A stretch of 53,947 bases of DNA from Pararhodobacter sp. (GTDB taxonomy: Bacteria; Pseudomonadota; Alphaproteobacteria; Rhodobacterales; Rhodobacteraceae): NCBI GenBank assembly GCA_020832665.1, contig JAFIEG010000025.1:1-53947 (forward strand). The letters run 5' to 3'. The position numbers and the translations under genes are program-made. Each line of letters begins with the position of its first letter. The stretch's first letter is position 1. The notes under the pieces are model-generated. The model was not told the DNA's origin and did no database searches. It saw only the letters and a program-made list of their open reading frames with translations. Of the stretch, positions 33,554 to 42,786 are shown in pieces.

Positions 33554-34794
33554 CCGAGCCCCTCGCACCGCCGCCCAAGAAGAACCCGCAGCGCCGCACC
33601 CGCCTGCCCACGCTGCCGCCGGCGATGCGCTCGCGCGCCGGGCTGGGGCTGGCGCTGGCGGCGGGGCAGGGGCGGTTTGCGCTTCAATGCTGTGCTGAGT
33701 GCGGCGCGGTGCAATACCCGCCCCGCGATGCCTGCCACCAATGCCTTGCCACCGACCTGCAATGGCGCGACCAGCCCACCGGCGGTCAGCTTCTGGCCGA
33801 AACCCGCATCCATGCCAGCCCCGACCCCTATTTCCGCGAGCGTCTGCCCTGGCGCGCCGGCACCGTGCAGCTCGATGCCGGGCCGGTGGTGCTGGCGCAT
33901 GTCCATGGCGATGTGGCGCGCGAGGCACGGGTGCGCATGGCGCTCAGGCTGGACCGGGCAGGGCAGGGGGTGCTGATGGCGCTGCCGGAACGCGAGACCC
34001 CGCATATGGAGGATGACCCGATGCTGCGCGAGATGGGCACCCACCCGCGCCACCGGCGCGTGCTGATCACCGATGCCCGAGCCCCCGAGGCCGAGCCGCT
34101 TGCGCGCGCGCTTCTCGATGCCGGCGCCGCGCATGTCTTTCTGGGCCTGGCCGAGGGCTGGCGGCCCTTCCCGGCGTGCGAACGGATCGAGGCGATCGAG
34201 GGTGTCACCTTGCACCCGCTCGATGTCACCGATGCCGAATCGCTGGCTGATCTGGCCGGCTCCATCGGCGGCAAGGTCGATATCCTGATCAACAATGCCC
34301 GCCATATCCGCCCCGGCGGGGTGATCGGTGCGGCCTTGCATGACACCCGCGATGCACTGGAAGTGGGCGCGCTGGGGCTGATGCGGCTGGCGCATGCCTT
34401 CGGCCCGGCAATGCGCGCGCGCGGCGCCGACGGGGTGAACAGCGCGTGCGCCTGGGTGAATGTGCTGCCCGCGCAGGCGCTTGCGCATGATCCGGGCTTT
34501 GCCGGCGCAGTGGCGGCGGGCGCGGCAATGCGGGCGCTGTCGCTTTCGCTACGCGCCGAGCTGCGCGCCGGCGGCATAAGGGTTCTGCATGCCCATGCCG
34601 GCCCTATCGATGACGAATGGCACCAGCCCCTGCCGCCGCCAAAGCTGGCCCCGGCGGCGCTGGCGCGCGCCATCGTGCAGGGGCTCGAACAGGGGCTCGA
34701 GGAAATCCACGCCGGCGATGTGGCGCGCGACCTGGCGCAGCGTTTTGCCGAAAACCCCGCCCTGCTGGCGCGCGAGATGGAAGGGGGCGCATGA
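33550..34794 (+). CDS. DUF35 (Zn-ribbon/OB-fold) domain fused to a degenerate SDR domain
   Basis: The protein has 414 residues. Residues about 25-150 form a DUF35 unit with a rubredoxin-like Zn ribbon (C48-x2-C51 ... C62-x2-C65) and an OB-fold. From about 168 an SDR-like Rossmann domain follows (VDILINNARH at 243-252), but the cofactor loop TGxxxGxG is replaced by TDARAPEAEP (174-183), and the YxxxK region reads FAGAVAAG (317-324). It should therefore neither bind NAD(P) normally nor reduce. The DUF35 part is the expected partner of the preceding thiolase-fold lyase. The SDR-like part may be a structural or substrate-channelling module. The ATG overlaps the upstream stop. Confidence 0.82.
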   Translation: MTEPLAPPPKKNPQRRTRLPTLPPAMRSRAGLGLALAAGQGRFALQCCAECGAVQYPPRDACHQCLATDLQWRDQPTGGQLLAETRIHASPDPYFRERLPWRAGTVQLDAGPVVLAHVHGDVAREARVRMALRLDRAGQGVLMALPERETPHMEDDPMLREMGTHPRHRRVLITDARAPEAEPLARALLDAGAAHVFLGLAEGWRPFPACERIEAIEGVTLHPLDVTDAESLADLAGSIGGKVDILINNARHIRPGGVIGAALHDTRDALEVGALGLMRLAHAFGPAMRARGADGVNSACAWVNVLPAQALAHDPGFAGAVAAGAAMRALSLSLRAELRAGGIRVLHAHAGPIDDEWHQPLPPPKLAPAALARAIVQGLEQGLEEIHAGDVARDLAQRFAENPALLAREMEGGA

Positions 34795-35567
34795 TGGTGC
34801 TCGATACCCTGACAAAGGCGCTGGCTTCGGGCAGCGTGCGCGTGGTCGATCTGACTCACACGCTGGATCCGGATTTCCCGGTCATCGTGCTGCCCGCCGA
34901 ATTCGGCCAATGCGCGCGCTTTCGCATGGACGAGGTCTCGGCCTATGACCATCGCGGCCCGGCCTGGAAATGGCACAACATCTCGATGTCCGAACATACC
35001 GGCACGCATTTTGACGCCCCCATCCACTGGGTCACCGGCCGCGATGTGCCCAATGGCGCCACCGATGCCATCGATCCTGTCGCATTTGTGGGCCCGGTCT
35101 GCGTGATCGACTGCTCGGCAGGTGCGGCGGCAGATGAGGATTTCACGCTCGAGCCCACCCATATCGAGGAATGGGAAGCCCGCCACGGCCCCATCCCCGC
35201 CGGCGCCTGGGTGCTCATGCGCACCGACTGGTCGCACCGGCAGGGGGCGGAGTATCTGAACCTGCGCAAGGATGGCGCGCATTCGCCCGGCCCCTCGCCG
35301 GCGGCGGTGCGCGCGCTGCTTGATCGCGGCATCATCGGCTTCGGCAGTGAATGCGTGGGCACCGATGCCGGCCAGGCCGCGCATTTCGATCCGCCCTATC
35401 CGGCCCATGCCATGCTGCACGGGGCGGGAAAATACGGGCTGCAATGCCTGCGCAACCTCGATGCGCTGCCCCCCACCGGCGCGGTGCTGATCTGCCCGCC
35501 GCTCAAGATCAGGGGCGGCACCGGCTCGCCGCTTCGGGTGCTGGCGCTGGTGGAGGCAAGCGCATGA
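34791..35567 (+). CDS. Cyclase-family metal-dependent hydrolase, isatin-hydrolase-like
   Basis: The 258-residue protein carries the Mn-binding motif H69-x-G-T-H73-x-D75-x-P-x-H79 (HTGTHFDAPIH), shared by isatin hydrolases, bacterial kynurenine formamidase and other cyclases. The length fits isatin hydrolase. In an indole-acetate scheme it would open isatin to isatinate after the lyase step, en route to anthranilate. In other schemes it could open a lactam or lactone. The start overlaps the previous stop (ATGA) and the stop overlaps the next start, so it is a core member of the operon. The substrate is inferred. Confidence 0.85.
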   Translation: MMVLDTLTKALASGSVRVVDLTHTLDPDFPVIVLPAEFGQCARFRMDEVSAYDHRGPAWKWHNISMSEHTGTHFDAPIHWVTGRDVPNGATDAIDPVAFVGPVCVIDCSAGAAADEDFTLEPTHIEEWEARHGPIPAGAWVLMRTDWSHRQGAEYLNLRKDGAHSPGPSPAAVRALLDRGIIGFGSECVGTDAGQAAHFDPPYPAHAMLHGAGKYGLQCLRNLDALPPTGAVLICPPLKIRGGTGSPLRVLALVEASA

Positions 35568-36289
35568 CCGATTACACCGCCGTCATCACCGGGGGCAACA
35601 AGGGCATCGGCGCCGATCTGGGGCAGGCGATGCTGGGCAAGGGCTGGCGCGTCGTGTCCATCGCCCGTCACGCTGGCAAGGCGCGCCATGAGCGGCTCGA
35701 ACACATTCAGGCCGACCTGATGGACCCGGCCGCCACTGCACAGGCCGCCGCCGATATCGCCGCGCGCCACCGCGTCACGCATTTCATCCATAATGCCGGC
35801 ATCATCCTGCCCAACCTGATCGAGGATGCCAAACCGGACGATCTGCAGGCGCTTACGCAACTGCATCTCGGCGCCGCGCTGACCCTCACCCAGGCCTTTC
35901 TGCCGGCGATGAAGGAGGCGCGCTTCGGGCGCATCCTCTTCAACGCCTCGCGCGCCTCGCTGGGGGCAAAGACCCGCACCGCCTATTCGGCCTCGAAGGC
36001 CGGCATGATCGGCATGGCGCGGACATGGGCGCTGGAACTGGCCGAGCACGGCATCACCGTCAATGTCGTCGCCCCGGGCCCGGTGCTGACCGACAATTTC
36101 TGGGGCATCATCCCCAAGGGCAGCGCGCAAGAGGCCGACCTCGCCGCGCGCCTGCCGGTGGGCCGGCTCGGCACAACTGAAGACATCACTCACGCCTTCA
36201 TGTTCTTCGCCGATTCGAAAGCCGGCTTCGTCACCGGCCAGACGCTCTATGTCTGTGGCGGTGCCAGCATCGGCGGAGTACCGATATGA
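35564..36289 (+). CDS. Short-chain dehydrogenase/reductase
   Basis: The 241-residue classical SDR has an intact cofactor loop TGGNKGIG (9-16), HNAG, and the catalytic YSASK (Tyr141, Lys145) after NASRASLGAKTRTA. The C-terminus is NVVAPGPVLTDNF...GQTLYVCGG. Unlike the SDR-like domain two genes upstream, it should be active. Possible roles are oxidation of a cis-diol from the Rieske enzyme or of a hydroxy intermediate. The start overlaps the cyclase stop. The stop codon adjoins a dispersed repeat copy, which probably marks the end of the catabolic transcript or a junction before the transporter genes. Confidence 0.9.
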   Translation: MTDYTAVITGGNKGIGADLGQAMLGKGWRVVSIARHAGKARHERLEHIQADLMDPAATAQAAADIAARHRVTHFIHNAGIILPNLIEDAKPDDLQALTQLHLGAALTLTQAFLPAMKEARFGRILFNASRASLGAKTRTAYSASKAGMIGMARTWALELAEHGITVNVVAPGPVLTDNFWGIIPKGSAQEADLAARLPVGRLGTTEDITHAFMFFADSKAGFVTGQTLYVCGGASIGGVPI

Positions 36290-36357
36290 CCCTTTCATCT
36301 TGCCAGGAAATACGCCGGGGGGAGTCCGCCGCCAGGCGGGCGGGGGGCAGCGCCCCC
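36290..36357 (-). repeat. Dispersed GC-rich hairpin repeat, copy 3
   Basis: In reverse orientation: CCCTTTCATCTTGCC, then AAATACGCCGGGGGGAGTCC, an inner hairpin GCCGCCAGGCGGGC and the terminal GGGGGGCAGCGCCCCC. It starts directly after the SDR stop and lies between the catabolic genes and the TRAP transporter. The remainder of the gap up to 36456 contains the AGGGAGAAG ribosome site of the next gene. Confidence 0.8.
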
Positions 36358-36456
36358 TCACCCGAAAAGCATTTTGCAAGTCAATCTTTCAAGTTTAACC
36401 TTCCGCCCGAGGGCGGAGCCAGAACCACCCAGCAAAACCACAGGGAGAAGAAGACC

Positions 36457-37491
36457 ATGACCTACCAGACACCCTTGCGCAGCCTCACCGCGGGCGCGGC
36501 GCTCCTGGCCTTTTCGGCCGGTGCGCAAGCCGAGACGGTGCTCACCTTCAACTGGTGGATTCCTGCCACCCATCTGATGCGCACCGAGATCATGAACCCC
36601 TGGGCCGACGCCGTGGCCGAGGCCACGAATGGCGAGGTGCGCATCGAGTTCACCACCACCTCGCTGGCGCCGCCGCCGCGCCAGCCCGAGCTGGTCGCCG
36701 ATGGCGCTGTCGATCTGGTGCTCGGCGTGCATGGCTACACGCCTGATCGCTTCGTCAATGCCGGGGTGATGGAGCTGCCCTTCATGACCACCACCGGCGA
36801 GCATGCCTCGATCGCCTATTGGCGCGCCTTTGAGCGTTTCTTCGCCGATACCGGCGAGCATGAGGGCGTGCGCGTGCTGGCGCATTACGTGCACAGTGCC
36901 GGCACGGTAATGGCGCGCGAGCGCGTGCTCGACAGTATCGATGCCTTCAACGGGCTTCTGATCCGCGCCGGTGGCGGCACACAGGACCGCGTCGCTGATG
37001 CGCTGGGCGGCTCGGTCGTCTCTTCGCCGGCGCCCACCACCTACGAGCTTCTGGCCAATGGCGTTGTCGATGCCACGCTGATGACGCCCGATGGCTACAC
37101 CTCGTTCAACCTGGCCGATCACATTCACACCCAGCTGCTGGTGCCGGGCGGGCTGTTCAACTCGTCCTTCTTCGTGCTGATGAACGAAGACAGCTATGCC
37201 CGCATCCCCGAAGAGCACCGCGAAGCCTTCGACGCGCTCACCGGCGAATATTTCTCGGCGCTGGGCGGGCGCGGCTTCGATACGGTGTCGGAAGCCGGGC
37301 TGGCGCAGATGATCGAGGATGGCCGCACCGTGATCACCGCAGATGACGACATGGTCGCCGAGATGCAGGCGCGCACCGCCTTTCTGGAAGAGGAATGGAT
37401 CGAGCGCGTGGGCGAGCGCCACGGCATCGACGGGCGCGAGGTGATCGACTTCCTGCGCGCGACGATGGCTGAACTCGCCGAAGAAGAGTAA
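36457..37491 (+). CDS. dctP: TRAP transporter substrate-binding protein (DctP family)
   Basis: The 344-residue protein has a signal peptide (MTYQTPLRSLTAGAALLAFSAGAQAE). The mature part begins TVLTFNWWIPATHLMRTEIM, typical of DctP-like binding proteins, and includes GLLIRAGGGTQDRVADALGGSVV, corresponding to the conserved Arg-containing ligand-clamping segment that binds carboxylates. ATG 36457 follows AGGGAGAAG; the longer upstream reading crosses the repeat. Position after the oxygenase operon suggests uptake of the same carboxylated aromatic substrate. Confidence 0.88.
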   Translation: MTYQTPLRSLTAGAALLAFSAGAQAETVLTFNWWIPATHLMRTEIMNPWADAVAEATNGEVRIEFTTTSLAPPPRQPELVADGAVDLVLGVHGYTPDRFVNAGVMELPFMTTTGEHASIAYWRAFERFFADTGEHEGVRVLAHYVHSAGTVMARERVLDSIDAFNGLLIRAGGGTQDRVADALGGSVVSSPAPTTYELLANGVVDATLMTPDGYTSFNLADHIHTQLLVPGGLFNSSFFVLMNEDSYARIPEEHREAFDALTGEYFSALGGRGFDTVSEAGLAQMIEDGRTVITADDDMVAEMQARTAFLEEEWIERVGERHGIDGREVIDFLRATMAELAEEE

Positions 37492-37533
37492 GGGCTCAGG
37501 CCATGACCAGGCCCCCCGAGGCCCGCAACAATC

Positions 37534-37566
37534 CAGAGGCCCCCGGCAACAGGCCGGGGGCCTCTG
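37534..37566 (+). other. 14-bp perfect stem-loop between dctP and dctQ
   Basis: CAGAGGCCCCCGGC (37534-37547) pairs perfectly with 37553-37566 around the loop AACAG. There is no T run after it, so it is likely an mRNA-stabilising or partial-attenuation structure that keeps the binding protein more abundant than the permease. It also argues that the dctQ start is downstream of it. Confidence 0.7.
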
Positions 37567-37574
37567 CCGCCGAC

Positions 37575-38129
37575 ATGCTGGTGCGCAACGACCCCGAATC
37601 GGAAGATTTCGGCGGCCCCTCGGGGCTGATCGGCGAGGCGCGCTGGATGACCTGGCTCGAGCGCCTGCTGGGGCTGGCGCCGGCGGTGATCCTGTTCGCG
37701 ATGATGGTGCTGACATTCGTAAATGTCTTCATGCGCTATCTCTTTCGTCAGCCGATCTCGGGTGCCTTCGAGATCATGTCCTACATGATGGGGCTGATGG
37801 TGTTCCTGTCGCTGGTCCTCGTCGCGGCGCGTTCGGATCATGTGCGCATCTCGGTGCTTGACGGTTTCCTGCCCTTCTGGCTTCGCCGGGCGCGGGCGGT
37901 GCTGTTCAACCTGATCATGGCGGCCATCTGCGCCGGGCTGGGCTGGCGGCTTTGGCTTTACGGCGAGCGGCTGACAAGCTGGGGCGACAAGACACAGATG
38001 TACGGGCTGCCCAACGGGCTTCTGGCCAAGATCATGGCCGGTTCGACGCTGATCTGCGCGGTGCTGTTCGTGGCATTGGCGGTCATGTTGATCTGGCGCC
38101 GCGACGCGCTGCATCGGGTGGAAGGCTGA
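37575..38129 (+). CDS. dctQ: TRAP transporter small permease (DctQ family)
   Basis: The protein has 184 residues from the ATG at 37575. An in-frame ATG at 37503 would add 24 Pro/Ala-rich residues encoded by the strong stem-loop, so the downstream start is preferred, though no good ribosome site settles it. Four hydrophobic segments are visible (VILFAMMVLTFVNVFMRYLF, IMSYMMGLMVFLSLVLVAA, AVLFNLIMAAICAGLGWRL, LICAVLFVALAVMLIW). DctQ helps assemble the sodium-driven importer with DctM. Its stop lies one base before dctM. Confidence 0.85.
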   Translation: MLVRNDPESEDFGGPSGLIGEARWMTWLERLLGLAPAVILFAMMVLTFVNVFMRYLFRQPISGAFEIMSYMMGLMVFLSLVLVAARSDHVRISVLDGFLPFWLRRARAVLFNLIMAAICAGLGWRLWLYGERLTSWGDKTQMYGLPNGLLAKIMAGSTLICAVLFVALAVMLIWRRDALHRVEG

Positions 38130-38130
38130 C

Positions 38131-39420
38131 ATGATCGACGGGGTGCTGGTTCTTCTGGGCCTGATGGTGCTTTTGCTGGCCGGCATGCCCATCGCCTTTG
38201 CGCTGGGGGCGGTGGCCTGGCTGGGCATTGCCGCCATGCGCAATGTCAATGTCGCCAACACCATCGCGGTCAACCAGATCTTCGATCTGGCGCAGACCCA
38301 CACCTTCACCGTGCTGCCGCTGTTCATCCTGATGGGCAATCTGATCGCACGGGCGCGCATCAGTCATGACCTTTACGCCGCCTCGAACGCCTTCATGGGC
38401 CATTACCGGGGCGGGCTGGCGATGGCCACCATCGCCGCCTGCGGCGGGTTCTCGGCTGTGTCGGGCTCGTCGATGGCCACAGCCTCGACCATGTCGCGCG
38501 TGGCGATGCCGCCAATGCGCAAGCTGGGCTATGCCGATTCGCTCGCCGCCGGCTCGATCACGGCGGGCGGCACGCTGGGCATTCTCATCCCGCCCTCGGT
38601 GATCCTGCTGATCTACGGCATCCTGACCTCCACCAATATCGGAAAGCTGTTCATAGCCGGCATTGTGCCAGGGCTGATCGCGGTGATCGGCTACATCATC
38701 GCCATCATCGTGGTCACGCGGCTGAACCCGGCTGCCGGCCCGGCCGGGCCGCGCACCGCCTGGCCCGAGCGGCTGCGGCTTCTGCGCGGGGTCTGGCCGG
38801 TGGTGGCGCTTTTCGTGCTGGTGCTGGGCGGGATCTATATGGGGGTCTTCACCCCCACCGAGGCGGCGGGCATCGGCGCGGCCGGGGCGTTCTTGTTCGT
38901 GCTGGCGCGCCGGCGGTTGAGCCTGACCGGGCTGTGGGACATCCTGTCGGAATCGGCGCGCACCTCGGCGATGATGATCGCGCTTCTGTTCGGGGCGACG
39001 CTGTTCAACAACTATCTAGACATGCTGGGCTTTGCCCGCGCGCTGGCCGACTGGCTGAACGCGATGGATGTCTCGCCCTTCACCGTGCTGTTGGCGATGA
39101 TGGCGGTGTATCTGGTGCTGGGGCTGTTCCTGGAAAGCCTGTCGATGATGCTGCTGACCATCCCCATCTTCTTTCCCATCACCCAGGCGGTGGGGATCGA
39201 CCCGATATGGTTCGGGATTCTGGTGGTGGTGGCGATCGAGATCAGCCTGATCACGCCGCCGGTGGGGCTGAACGTGTTCATCCTCAAGATCATGGTGCGC
39301 AACATCTCGCTGGCGACGATCTTTCGCGGCATCCTGCCCTTCTTCATCGCCGATCTGGTGCGGCTGGCGATCCTGCTGGCCTTTCCGGCGCTGGTGCTGT
39401 TCCTGCCGCGGATGATGTAG
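38131..39420 (+). CDS. dctM: TRAP transporter large permease (DctM family)
   Basis: The 429-residue membrane protein has about twelve hydrophobic segments. DctM landmarks are LPLFILMGNLIARARIS, AACGGFSAVSGSSMATASTMSRVAMP, GSITAGGTLGILIPPSVILLIYGI and MLLTIPIFFPITQAVGIDPIWFGIL. It forms the sodium-dependent translocation pathway. The stop codon merges with a dispersed repeat copy, marking the end of the transport operon. Confidence 0.93.
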   Translation: MIDGVLVLLGLMVLLLAGMPIAFALGAVAWLGIAAMRNVNVANTIAVNQIFDLAQTHTFTVLPLFILMGNLIARARISHDLYAASNAFMGHYRGGLAMATIAACGGFSAVSGSSMATASTMSRVAMPPMRKLGYADSLAAGSITAGGTLGILIPPSVILLIYGILTSTNIGKLFIAGIVPGLIAVIGYIIAIIVVTRLNPAAGPAGPRTAWPERLRLLRGVWPVVALFVLVLGGIYMGVFTPTEAAGIGAAGAFLFVLARRRLSLTGLWDILSESARTSAMMIALLFGATLFNNYLDMLGFARALADWLNAMDVSPFTVLLAMMAVYLVLGLFLESLSMMLLTIPIFFPITQAVGIDPIWFGILVVVAIEISLITPPVGLNVFILKIMVRNISLATIFRGILPFFIADLVRLAILLAFPALVLFLPRMM

Positions 39421-39487
39421 GGGGGCGCTGCCCCCCGTCCGCCTGGCGGCGGACTCCCCCCGGCGTATTTCAGGCAAGATGAAGGGG
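39420..39487 (+). repeat. Dispersed GC-rich hairpin repeat, copy 4
   Basis: The hairpin GGGGGGCGCTGCCCCCC is followed by a second stem (GTCCGCC-TGGC-GGCGGAC), then CCCCCCGGCGTATTT and GGCAAGATGAAGGGG. It starts on the last base of the dctM stop codon and sits between convergent genes, where it could act as a terminator. Confidence 0.85.
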
Positions 39488-40086
39488 TCGGTTTTCAGAA
39501 ACGCGCCATCGAGAGCAGGCCGCCATCGCGGCACAGCCCGGTGAGATGTGGTGCCGCCTCGGGCGTGACGACATCGAAACCGGCGTGGAGGATTTCCTCT
39601 CCCTGGTGGCTGGCGGTGAAGCTCCAGCGCCCGGGGAGGAGTTCATCCTCGGTATCGAACTGGAAGAAGATGGCGTCTTCCACGCCCGGCATGGCGATAC
39701 CGTCCCAGCCCTGGGTGGTGCGCCCCCCCGGCGGCATCGGCGGGTGGGTGACGGTGTAGCGCAGCGCCAGCGGTTCGCTGCCTGAAAGCGTGAATTCAAC
39801 GCCAAAGCCCATGCCCAGCACCGCCGGTGCCGTGCTGGAGGGATGGATGATGCGCAGCGGCTCGTCAGGCACATGAATCCAGCCGGCAATGGTGTCGGGG
39901 GCCTCGCGGCGGCCGGATTCGGGCGGGCTGCAGATGAGCCCGCGCGCCAGATCGGCAAGCTGCGGCGACAGGCGCAGCGGCGGCTCGGCCGTGGCCGGCG
40001 CCGGCAGCGCCAATGTCGCCAGAGCCACCACCGCCGCCCTCAGCCAGAGCGCCGGTGCCAGCCTCGCCCCGGCCGGGGCGAGGAGC

Positions 40087-41685
<1,599 letters not shown>

Positions 41686-41841
41686 CCGATCGCTCCTTCC
41701 GCTTCCGCCCTGCCCGCGATGGGCCCTGATACGCGAACGCCCCGCTCCCCTGCCTCGGAACGGGGCGGCGACAGCCAAGCCGGGGCTGTAACGCCGCCTA
41801 TATCATGGCCTTCGCATGAAGGAACAGCACACAAGCCGGCA

Positions 41842-41869
41842 GTTATCGCTACCAGCGCCGTGTTATCGC
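41842..41869. promoter_or_regulatory. Direct repeats GTTATCGC in the pckA-chvI spacer
   Basis: Two identical octamers start at 41842 and 41862, exactly 20 bases apart, so they face the same side of the helix about two turns apart. They lie about 160 bases upstream of pckA and about 170 upstream of chvI, and are candidate binding sites for a regulator of pckA such as ChvI or a PckR-type repressor. Elsewhere, the 342-base spacer (41686-42027) shows only the candidate promoter listed next. Confidence 0.4.
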
Positions 41870-41921
41870 AAACTGCGCCCCGGCGCCGGAATTTGGACGG
41901 CAAAGCGGAATATTGACCATT

Positions 41922-41951
41922 TTGCCATATTCTGTGCTTGATTCGTACTAT
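41922..41951 (+). promoter_or_regulatory. Candidate chvI promoter
   Basis: TTGCCA (41922-41927) and TACTAT (41946-41951) are separated by 18 bases in an AT-richer patch, giving a leader of about 70 bases before the chvI ATG. This is a visual match only. Confidence 0.3.
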
Positions 41952-42027
41952 TCGGTTGATTCTTCGCGTCAATCACATCAGTATGGCGAAAAAAAGACCA
42001 ACCGAGCAGTCAATTGAGGGCAGGCCC

Positions 42028-42729
42028 ATGGCAAAAATCGCGCTTGTCGATGACGACAGGAATATTCTGACATCCGTTTCCATTTCGCTCGAGTCCGAGG
42101 GCTTCGAGGTGGAAACCTATAATGACGGCCAGTCGGCGCTGGATGCGTTCAACCGCAAGATGCCCGACATGGCGGTTCTCGATATCAAGATGCCCCGCAT
42201 GGACGGGATGGAGTTGTTGCAGCGGGTGCGGCAGAAAAGCCGTATGCCGGTGATCTTTCTCACCTCGAAGGATGACGAGATCGACGAGGTGCTGGGCCTG
42301 CGCATGGGCGCCGATGACTATGTGAAGAAACCCTTCTCTCAGAGGCTTCTGATCGAGCGTATCCGCTCGCTTTTGCGGCGCCAGGAGGCGGTGGAAAGCG
42401 GCGAGGTCGGCACCACCGAGGAAACCAAGGTCATGGTGCGCGGCTCGCTGACCATGGACCCGCTGCGCCACTCGGTCACCTGGAAGGGCCAGGACGTGAC
42501 GTTGACGGTGACCGAATTCCTGCTGCTGCAGGCGCTGGCGCAGCGGCCGGGGTTCGTGAAAAGCCGCGATCAGCTGATGGATGTGGCCTACGACGACCAA
42601 GTCTATGTTGATGACCGAACAATAGACAGCCATATCAAGCGGTTGCGCAAGAAGATGCGCGCAGTTGATAGCGAATTCTCGTCGATCGAAACGCTGTATG
42701 GAATCGGCTACAAGTATAACGAGGCCTGA
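42028..42729 (+). CDS. chvI: Response regulator ChvI
   Basis: The 233-residue OmpR-type regulator has acidic pocket D8-D10, phosphoacceptor Asp52 ([12 protein letters not shown]), LTSKDDE and a conserved Lys in DYVKKPFS. A winged-helix DNA-binding domain follows ([50 protein letters not shown]). ChvI and ExoR-ChvG control envelope and acid-stress responses in alphaproteobacteria. The ATG at 42028 follows GAGGGCAGG; the upstream ORF extension lies over the promoter. The partner kinase gene is next. Confidence 0.93.
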   Translation: MAKIALVDDDRNILTSVSISLESEGFEVETYNDGQSALDAFNRKMPDMAVLDIKMPRMDGMELLQRVRQKSRMPVIFLTSKDDEIDEVLGLRMGADDYVKKPFSQRLLIERIRSLLRRQEAVESGEVGTTEETKVMVRGSLTMDPLRHSVTWKGQDVTLTVTEFLLLQALAQRPGFVKSRDQLMDVAYDDQVYVDDRTIDSHIKRLRKKMRAVDSEFSSIETLYGIGYKYNEA

Positions 42730-42786
42730 TCGGGCGCGGCGGCGCGGTGACGGGCCCGCAGGTTCCGCAATGAGCGCGAGGCGGCC

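Noticed and set aside
34791-35567. Assignment as kynurenine formamidase (kynB)
   Set aside because: The motif is shared, but there is no kynureninase or tryptophan dioxygenase gene nearby. The isatin-hydrolase reading fits the operon better, although it cannot be excluded by sequence alone.
27235-36289. Assignment of the locus as a strict ipf (ibuprofen-type) cluster
   Set aside because: Rieske, ligase, thiolase-fold and DUF35 parts fit, but the isatin-hydrolase-like gene, MarR regulator and neighbouring iorAB are better explained by an indole-acetate route. It is kept as the main alternative.
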